From: Salibacteraceae bacterium
GTDB lineage: Bacteria; Bacteroidota; Bacteroidia; Flavobacteriales_G; Salibacteraceae
Length of the DNA stretch: 11,179 nucleotides
NCBI GenBank assembly: GCA_023262195.1
Contig: JALRDM010000099.1
Span: 1 to 11,179 of the forward strand
Direction: 5' to 3'
Numbering within the stretch: position 1 is the stretch's first letter; the number at the start of each line of letters is the position of its first letter. Made by a program: the position numbers and the translations under genes. The notes beneath the pieces are model-generated. The model saw nothing but the letters and a program-made list of their open reading frames with translations, did no database searches and had not been told where the DNA came from. Of the stretch, positions 7,122 through 11,179 are shown piece by piece.

Positions 7122-7892
7122 TCATGGATATCCCTCTCGTGTGAATACCCACTCATTTTCTGTGCTTAATCGATCATTATAGGAGTACTCCTCAAAACCT
7201 TTCAAGTCCTCAGGCTTCTCTATACGATTGCGAATAATATAGCTTGCCATCTTGCCTCGAGCCGATTTAGCCCATGTCATGACCACCTTGTACTCTCCAT
7301 TTTTCAAGTCTTTAAATACCGGTATGATTACTTGGCCATCAATTCTTTTGAAATCGACCACTTTGCTATACTCAGTTGAGGCTAAGTTGATTATACAATC
7401 TGTGCCTAAGACCTTGAGTTGTTGGTTAAGGCGCTCAGTCACTCTATCTCGCCACAGATCATACAGATTTTTCTTTCTGCCTACAGGAATTGATGTTCCC
7501 ATTTCCAAGCGATATGCTTGCAAACGGTCTAGCGGCCTAAGAATGCCGTGCAAGCCGCTTAGAATTCGCAAATGCTCTTGTGCATATTTAAGATCAGTAT
7601 CACTAAAGGATTTTGCATCTAACCCACGATAAACCTCTCCATTGAAAGCAAGTAGGGCAGGCTGCGTTTGCGCATTATTCAAGTTTGTGGTCCATTCTTG
7701 ATACCTCATCGTATTCACTTCCACCAAATCATGATTAATATTCATGAGTGCACCGAGCTTCTTTTTACTCAATGTTCGGAGTTTTTTAATCACACGTTTT
7801 GAAACTTCCAGATCATCTGGATTTGTAAGGTTATCGACTTCATATTCCGACTCGAAGTCAAGGGTCTTGGCAGGAGAAATAATTGTAATCAT
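7122..7892 (-). CDS. yaaA: Peroxide stress protein YaaA (DUF328/UPF0246)
   Basis: A 256-residue cytoplasmic protein, the same size as E. coli YaaA (258). Family motifs run the full length: ISPAKTLD (5-12), LLAFNGEVYRGL (80-91), LRILSGLHGILRPLD (108-122), YRLEMGT (127-133), NLASTEY (169-175), FKDLKNGEYKVV (193-204) and AKSARGKMASYII (208-220). In E. coli YaaA is induced by OxyR and limits damage from hydrogen peroxide by keeping free iron low; the fold is reported to bind DNA. No OxyR site is recognisable here. The gene follows the YciO-type gene on the same strand after 51 bases and may share its transcript, but it also has a -7-like element 4 bases before its ATG. No residue losses are seen. 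Confidence 0.95.
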   Translation of the reverse strand: MITIISPAKTLDFESEYEVDNLTNPDDLEVSKRVIKKLRTLSKKKLGALMNINHDLVEVNTMRYQEWTTNLNNAQTQPALLAFNGEVYRGLDAKSFSDTDLKYAQEHLRILSGLHGILRPLDRLQAYRLEMGTSIPVGRKKNLYDLWRDRVTERLNQQLKVLGTDCIINLASTEYSKVVDFKRIDGQVIIPVFKDLKNGEYKVVMTWAKSARGKMASYIIRNRIEKPEDLKGFEEYSYNDRLSTENEWVFTREGYP

Positions 7893-7896
7893 AGCA

Positions 7897-7904
7897 CGAA
7901 TCTA
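7897..7904 (-). promoter_or_regulatory. -7-like element before yaaA
   Basis: TAGATTCG on the minus strand, then TGCT, then the ATG at 7892. It matches TAnnTTTG at five of six positions, with a C at the seventh base. It would let yaaA be transcribed separately from the upstream YciO-type gene. Confidence 0.35.
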
Positions 7905-7943
7905 AAGGGCAAACATGCGATAGCTCCGGAATGTTTTCAAGAA

Positions 7944-8564
7944 TTATTCAAGCATATTAACATCACCAAGCCCTTCCCGGACAATTTCTAAATCGCCATC
8001 CAAACAGCTAACGATGGTCGAAGGAATTTGATTTCCATACCCGCCATCAATCACACAGTCAACCAAATGCTCAAACTTTTCATAGATCAACGATGGGTCA
8101 GTGCTATACTCAATGATATCATCTTCATCACGTATAGAAGTCGTTACGATAGGGTTGCCAAGTAGCCTTACCAGTTCTCTCGGAATATTATGATTAGGAA
8201 CCCTAATGCCAATGGTCTTCTTTTTATTAGTAAAGGCTTTGGGAAGGTTGTTGCTTGCCTCTAAAATGAAGGTGAATGGCCCAGGCAGCGCACTTTTCAT
8301 AATCTTAAACACGCGATTATCACTCAGCTTTGCGTAGTCTGAGATGTGGCTCAAATCATAGCAAATGATGGATAAGTTCGCCTTTTCTGGTTTTAACCCT
8401 TTAAGCTTTGCAATGCGCTCTACCGCTTTTTTGTTGGTGATATCGCAACCCAGACCATAAACCGTGTCTGTCGGATATATAATTACCCCACCACCTTTCA
8501 ATATATCAACCACTTTCTGCAGTTCACGGGGTTGTGGGTTATCGGGATGTATTCTTAGAATCAC
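7944..8564 (-). CDS. YciO-type YrdC/Sua5-domain protein
   Basis: A 206-residue YrdC-fold protein. Motifs are YPTDTVYGLGCD (30-41), PGPFTFIL (94-101), KTIGIRVP (116-123), TTS (141-143), STIV (182-185) and the ending VREGLGDV. The opening IHPDNPQPRE, the length and the REGxGDV tail align better with E. coli YciO (206 aa) than with TsaC/YrdC or the longer Sua5. The family binds ATP; TsaC/Sua5 make threonylcarbamoyl-AMP for the t6A37 tRNA modification. Whether YciO-type proteins do so physiologically is not settled, and automatic annotation often assumes it. The start codon is GTG at 8564-8562: it gives the family-typical N-terminus, and the overlapping ATG one base upstream is out of frame and hits TGA at once. 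It is first in a minus-strand series with yaaA. Confidence 0.85.
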   Translation of the reverse strand: MILRIHPDNPQPRELQKVVDILKGGGVIIYPTDTVYGLGCDITNKKAVERIAKLKGLKPEKANLSIICYDLSHISDYAKLSDNRVFKIMKSALPGPFTFILEASNNLPKAFTNKKKTIGIRVPNHNIPRELVRLLGNPIVTTSIRDEDDIIEYSTDPSLIYEKFEHLVDCVIDGGYGNQIPSTIVSCLDGDLEIVREGLGDVNMLE

Positions 8565-8659
8565 ATTATAAAGGTCGGCTTAATTCTTTTTAGAAGCAAA
8601 AGCCCAATTGATTATTGCTGAAAGCTTCAACTTTAAGCACAACATTATACTTTCACAAA

Positions 8660-9265
8660 ATGAATCGATTGCTTATTTATTCGCTCAGTGTATGTTTAGT
8701 TGGTTTTGTGTCATGCCGCAAAGAAGGTTGCACAGACGAGTTGGCAAGAAATTACTCAAGTGAAGCCAATTATGACAATGGAAGTTGTAATTACATCAAG
8801 GGTTGTATTGACTCGGCAGCCGTCAACTATGATCCTGAAGCCGCTCTGTCTGATGAATCATGCCTATCGTTTGAAAACTGGCGAAACTGGATTCTAGTAG
8901 ATATTATCACTGGGCCTGATAGTTTGCTCGGATTTGCACACCTAGGAAATGATAGTTTTTCTGTAAGAAGCGTTTATGCCAATCAGGAGTTGGTGTTGGT
9001 AAATGGACAGTATGAACCCGGAACTATGATTGTAAAACATAGTGCTGTTCAGGGCTCAGCGGTAGATGACGAATATATTGGTATGCTCAAGCTTGAAAAG
9101 GGAGAGGCGCCAACGAGTAATGATTGGGAGTGGTTTTTACTAAACCGCAAAGGCTATATCCTTAGAGACAATAGTGGAGTTCAACAACGCGGGCCTGAAT
9201 TGCTGAATAATTATTGCACCAATTGCCATTCAATTGCAGCCAATGACTTTGTGTTCACAAACTAG
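8660..9265 (+). CDS. Cytochrome P460-like heme lipoprotein with two GCxDxxAxNY repeats
   Basis: A 201-residue secreted protein. Residues 1-19 form a lipoprotein signal peptide (MNRLLIY, hydrophobic core, GFVSC with C19 as the likely lipidated cysteine). Two copies of a cysteine-bounded motif follow: GCTDELARNYSSEANYDNGSC (23-43) and GCIDSAAVNYDPEA...ESC (48-68). From about 73 the sequence follows cytochrome P460: WRNWILVD, VRSVYAN (102-108), EPGTMIVK (119-126), a DWEWF segment (155-159), and CTNCH (186-190) covalently binding heme c, then NDFVFT. K126 aligns, from memory, with Lys70 of Nitrosomonas europaea P460, which crosslinks to the heme. Known P460s oxidise hydroxylamine; the substrate here is unknown. 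I chose ATG 8660, since the frame's earlier ATG (8615) would put 15 extra residues before a normal signal peptide. It is divergent from the YciO-type gene. Confidence 0.85.
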   Translation: MNRLLIYSLSVCLVGFVSCRKEGCTDELARNYSSEANYDNGSCNYIKGCIDSAAVNYDPEAALSDESCLSFENWRNWILVDIITGPDSLLGFAHLGNDSFSVRSVYANQELVLVNGQYEPGTMIVKHSAVQGSAVDDEYIGMLKLEKGEAPTSNDWEWFLLNRKGYILRDNSGVQQRGPELLNNYCTNCHSIAANDFVFTN

Positions 9266-9267
9266 AC

Positions 9268-9340
9268 ATGGAATCGTCTATTGGCTTTTGATTTGAATTA
9301 ACAATTCCATTTAGGACTTTCAAAGTAAAAATGCCAATAG
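9268..9340. repeat. Nested inverted repeats downstream of the P460-like gene
   Basis: Just after the P460-like stop codon three inverted repeats interlock: ATGGAAT (9268-9274) with ATTCCAT (9304-9310); CTATTGGC (9278-9285) with GCCAATAG (9333-9340); and GAATT-AAC-AATTC (9295-9307). They cannot all form together. There is no T-tract after any arm, so this is not a standard terminator. It may be residual structure or chance in AT-rich DNA; the rest of 9266-9366 holds no gene I can support. Confidence 0.3.
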
Positions 9341-9366
9341 CCAACAATTAATAAACACTGCCACAT

Positions 9367-9632
9367 GTGTCATCTATATTTAATCATAAGCGTGAGTTTG
9401 AGGTCATATTCAGGAGGCATTATGCCCCGCTGGTTGGATATGCCAATAAAATGGTAGGTAATATAGATGAAGCGGCAGATATAGTACAAAGTCTTTTCGT
9501 TTCTATTTGGGCCAAGCAAAAAAGCGAGTAAATTATAATCTAGAATTAAAGGCACGCTCATTTATGCACGTTGCAGGTCCTAACAACCACCTATTATTAA
9601 ACCCTCATTTTGACCCTTTAATGAACATATGA
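9367..9632 (+). pseudogene. Frameshifted remnant of an ECF sigma-70 factor (region 2)
   Basis: From a GTG at 9367 a 54-codon frame reads HYAPLVGYANKMVGNIDEAA and then DIVQSLFVSIWAKQK, which fits sigma region 2 of Bacteroidota ECF factors (Y-x-x-L-x-x-x-A, then A-x-DIVQ-x-x-F-x-x-IW). It ends at TAA 9529-9531. In the next frame, from 9522, the homology continues: KRVNYNLELKARSFMHVAGPN, resembling the following region (N-x-x-LKA-YL-x-x-A-x-N). The two frames meet at a run of six A's (9518-9523), and a seventh A would join them as QKKRVNYN. The second frame stops at 9630-9632. Sigma region 4, which should follow, is missing. The likeliest reading is a dead gene: a 1-base deletion plus loss of the C-terminal half. 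A sequencing error could explain the frameshift but not the missing region 4. Confidence 0.75.
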
Positions 9633-9824
9633 TTAGGACAGAAGAGGCGATCATTAATGATTGGACCTACATTCAATTTGCTCATTGCAGATAGAGCGCT
9701 AAATAGTCTGGCTTCAGGTGAGGTAAAGGGAGCCTCGCCCAATTATCCATCAGTTTATGACCTAGTGGATACTTTGGTTGAAGTAGATTTTTGGATTGGT
9801 GGAAAAATTGCCTTCAGGATTTAA
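9633..9824 (+). pseudogene. Possible C-terminal fragment of an outer-membrane beta-barrel protein
   Basis: An open frame follows the sigma remnant, with its only ATG at 9657 (55 codons to TAA 9822-9824). It reads SLMIGPTFNLLIADRALNSL and ends [15 protein letters not shown]. The alternating polar/hydrophobic pattern ending in a terminal strand, and the MIGPTFNLL phrase, recall the last strands of PorT-like beta-barrel proteins of Bacteroidota; I cannot prove this by eye. There is no signal peptide and it is far too short to be a whole barrel. It may be the tail of a gene whose front was deleted, or a chance frame. Its stop codon overlaps that of the convergent aminotransferase. The remaining bases of the 9266-9820 gap hold nothing else recognisable. 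Confidence 0.35.
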
Positions 9825-10993
9825 TCCAAGGCATCTAATGCTTCAGCAATACAATCACAAGCAAAGTCAATTTGATCCAATGTGATGCACAATGGTGGTG
9901 CCAGTCTAAACGCGTTTCTACAACTCAAAAAATAGAAGCCAATAACCCCTTTCTCCAGAAGCGACTGAATCACACGACTTACCTGTGCTTCTGAGGCAAG
10001 CTCTACAGCCATCATCAAGCCTATCTGACGGAATTCAACTACAGCCTTATGATCTAGTCTTTCTTTAAACCGTTTACCTTTTTTATCCACATCTTCAATC
10101 CAAGGCTCACGCAGTAAAACATTGATATTAGCTAACGCAGCAGCACAGCAAACAGGATTGCCACCAAAAGTTGTGATGTGGCCAAGCATTGGGCTGTGAG
10201 TCAGTTGACTCATGTTTTCTATTGACGATACAAATGCCCCAATCGGCATTCCTCCGCCAAAAGCTTTGGCAATGGTGAGGATATCCGGAACTACATTAAA
10301 ATGCTCAAAGGCAAACATCTTTCCCGTTCTTCCAAAACCGGTTTGAATTTCATCAAAGATCAGTAGTGTGCCAGTTTCATCACATCGCTTTCGCAAGGCT
10401 TTTATGTAACTCTCATCTGGAATTCTTACCCCCGCATCACCCATTATCGGCTCAATAATTACTGCTGCGGTGCGCTCGTTAATCAATTCCAATTGCTCTA
10501 GATTGTTCAATTCAATAAATGAGCTTCCTGGCACAAATGGGCGAAAGGCACGTTTTTTAGTCTCGTTGCCTGTAACGCTGAGTGAACCATGGGTGGCACC
10601 ATGATAACTTCCTTTGATTGCAACGACTTCGTGCCTGCCGGTTGCGCGTTTCGCTAGTTTGAGTGCAGCCTCATTAGCTTCTGTTCCAGAATTTACGAAG
10701 TAGCTGCTGTTGAGCGAATGCGGTAAGATGGTCGCGAGCTTCTCTGCCAGCAAGTTTTGTGGCGCTTGGCTTATTTCACCATAAGGAATCAGGTGTAAGA
10801 ATCGGTCTGCCTGTGCTTTGATTGCGCTCACTACTTCCGGATGACAGTGGCCAACATTGGATACGGCCAAACCAGAAATAAGATCCAAATACCGCTTACC
10901 AGACTTATCATAGAGATAGCAGCCTTCAGCCTCTACAATTTCTAAACCCAGAGGGTAGGGGCTGGTCTGAGCTAAATGCGATGAAAACGACAT
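9821..10993 (-). CDS. Class III PLP-dependent aminotransferase (ArgD/ornithine aminotransferase-like)
   Basis: A 390-residue fold-type I aminotransferase. Hallmarks are [20 protein letters not shown] (27-46), [15 protein letters not shown] (101-115), [11 protein letters not shown] (129-139), [12 protein letters not shown] (213-224, D214 contacting the PLP ring) and the PLP lysine K243 in [24 protein letters not shown] (274-287) is the usual end of the active site. It transfers an amino group from an omega- or alpha-amino donor to 2-oxoglutarate or a similar acceptor. Acetylornithine, ornithine and other omega-amino substrates are all possible; the sequence resembles the generic Bacteroidota 'aspartate aminotransferase family' group. 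I chose ATG 10993 because it begins one base after the stop of the upstream gene (TAA-T-ATG). A TTG at 11023 would add 10 residues and overlap that gene; some homologues, as I recall them, have a few more N-terminal residues, so it stays possible. Confidence 0.9.
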   Translation of the reverse strand: MSFSSHLAQTSPYPLGLEIVEAEGCYLYDKSGKRYLDLISGLAVSNVGHCHPEVVSAIKAQADRFLHLIPYGEISQAPQNLLAEKLATILPHSLNSSYFVNSGTEANEAALKLAKRATGRHEVVAIKGSYHGATHGSLSVTGNETKKRAFRPFVPGSSFIELNNLEQLELINERTAAVIIEPIMGDAGVRIPDESYIKALRKRCDETGTLLIFDEIQTGFGRTGKMFAFEHFNVVPDILTIAKAFGGGMPIGAFVSSIENMSQLTHSPMLGHITTFGGNPVCCAAALANINVLLREPWIEDVDKKGKRFKERLDHKAVVEFRQIGLMMAVELASEAQVSRVIQSLLEKGVIGFYFLSCRNAFRLAPPLCITLDQIDFACDCIAEALDALD

Positions 10994-10994
10994 A

Positions 10995-11179
10995 TTAATT
11001 TGAGCTATATCTTGATACTCCAAACTCTACAAAAGCCAAAGTTAAAACAAGGCAAATTTCAAGCACGAAATATGTGATTGCTAGACCCGTTATAGAATGG
11101 CTATTTTGAAGCAATAGCAATACACTTAAAACACAATAAGCAATGTTTAAGATTGCGATTGAAACAATGGCTTTTATAG
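10995..11179 (-). CDS. C-terminal end of an unidentified membrane protein (partial)
   Basis: On the minus strand a frame enters from the right edge and runs 60 residues to TAA at 10997-10995. It has two clear hydrophobic segments (about residues 3-23, IVSIAILNIAYCVLSVLLLLQ, written here as a range, and 30-52 around LAITYFVLEICLVLTLAFVEF), separated by a short polar turn and ending in a short polar tail. Small, aromatic and hydrophobic residues are placed as in real membrane helices, and the frame has no stops, so I take it as coding. I do not recognise the family. Its stop is one base before the aminotransferase ATG, so the two genes are probably one operon. The rest of the gene lies beyond the window. 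Confidence 0.6.
   Translation of the reverse strand, partial: IKAIVSIAILNIAYCVLSVLLLLQNSHSITGLAITYFVLEICLVLTLAFVEFGVSRYSSN

Noticed and set aside
9268..9310. Terminator for the P460-like gene
   Set aside because: The inverted repeats have long spacers, compete with each other and lack a T-tract, so a terminator call is not justified.
9370..9561. 63-codon minus-strand frame in the 9266-9820 gap
   Set aside because: It lies antisense to the sigma-factor remnant, where the plus-strand reading has clear homology in two frames.
11037..11044. Perfect TAnnTTTG (TAACTTTG on the minus strand) upstream of the aminotransferase
   Set aside because: It lies inside the coding sequence of the upstream membrane protein frame, and the stop-start arrangement points to co-transcription. 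It could be an internal promoter but has no independent support.

Overview
The window looks like a chromosomal segment of a member of the Bacteroidota, probably a marine-type Flavobacteriales or Cytophagales relative. The evidence is lineage-typical genes (DUF4293 beside rho, DUF4199, a Rho with a long disordered insert, a fused SpmA-SpmB protein, an FtsE close to the Bacteroidota form), a secreted lipoprotein with the GCxDxxAxNY cysteine motif common in this phylum, almost no Shine-Dalgarno sequences, and -7-like TAnnTTTG elements in front of several genes. Base composition and gene style are fairly uniform, and I see no insertion sequence, phage, CRISPR, tRNA or rRNA. Most of the window is ordinary housekeeping sequence.

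Layout. 1-746 (+) is the C-terminal half of a Mur-ligase-type peptidoglycan enzyme (Mpl-like), overlapping tail-to-tail with a DUF4199 membrane protein (708-1196, -). Upstream of DUF4199 on the same strand is rho (1263-2861, -), with a clear intrinsic terminator between them. Divergent from rho is a DUF4293 membrane protein (3055-3510, +), whose 3' end overlaps a YfcE/MJ0936-type phosphodiesterase (3502-3999, -). Next comes a two-gene operon, ftsE plus a family 2 glycosyltransferase (4109-5787, +). Then three minus-strand genes: a YciO-type YrdC-domain protein (7944-8564), yaaA (7122-7892) and a fused spmA-spmB gene (5834-7057). A cytochrome P460-like lipoprotein follows (8660-9265, +). After it lies a degenerate stretch (9266-9820) holding a frameshifted ECF sigma factor remnant and a possible outer-membrane beta-barrel tail fragment. 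The window closes with a class III aminotransferase (9821-10993, -), apparently coupled to an unidentified membrane protein that runs off the right edge.

How the genes relate. Mpl-like ligase, FtsE and the glycosyltransferase share an envelope/peptidoglycan theme. Rho and YaaA are information-processing and stress functions. The P460-like lipoprotein is the most distinctive gene: it has a CxxCH heme site, an aligned candidate for the heme-crosslinking lysine, and two copies of a cysteine-bounded repeat at its N-terminus.

The most interesting observations are: (1) five genes with a TAnnTTTG-like element exactly 4 nt before the ATG, suggesting leaderless transcripts; (2) the unusual P460-like lipoprotein; (3) the decayed sigma-factor locus, whose ends suggest a collapsed sigma/anti-sigma/barrel operon. 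I did not find convincing evidence of a wholly new multi-gene system.
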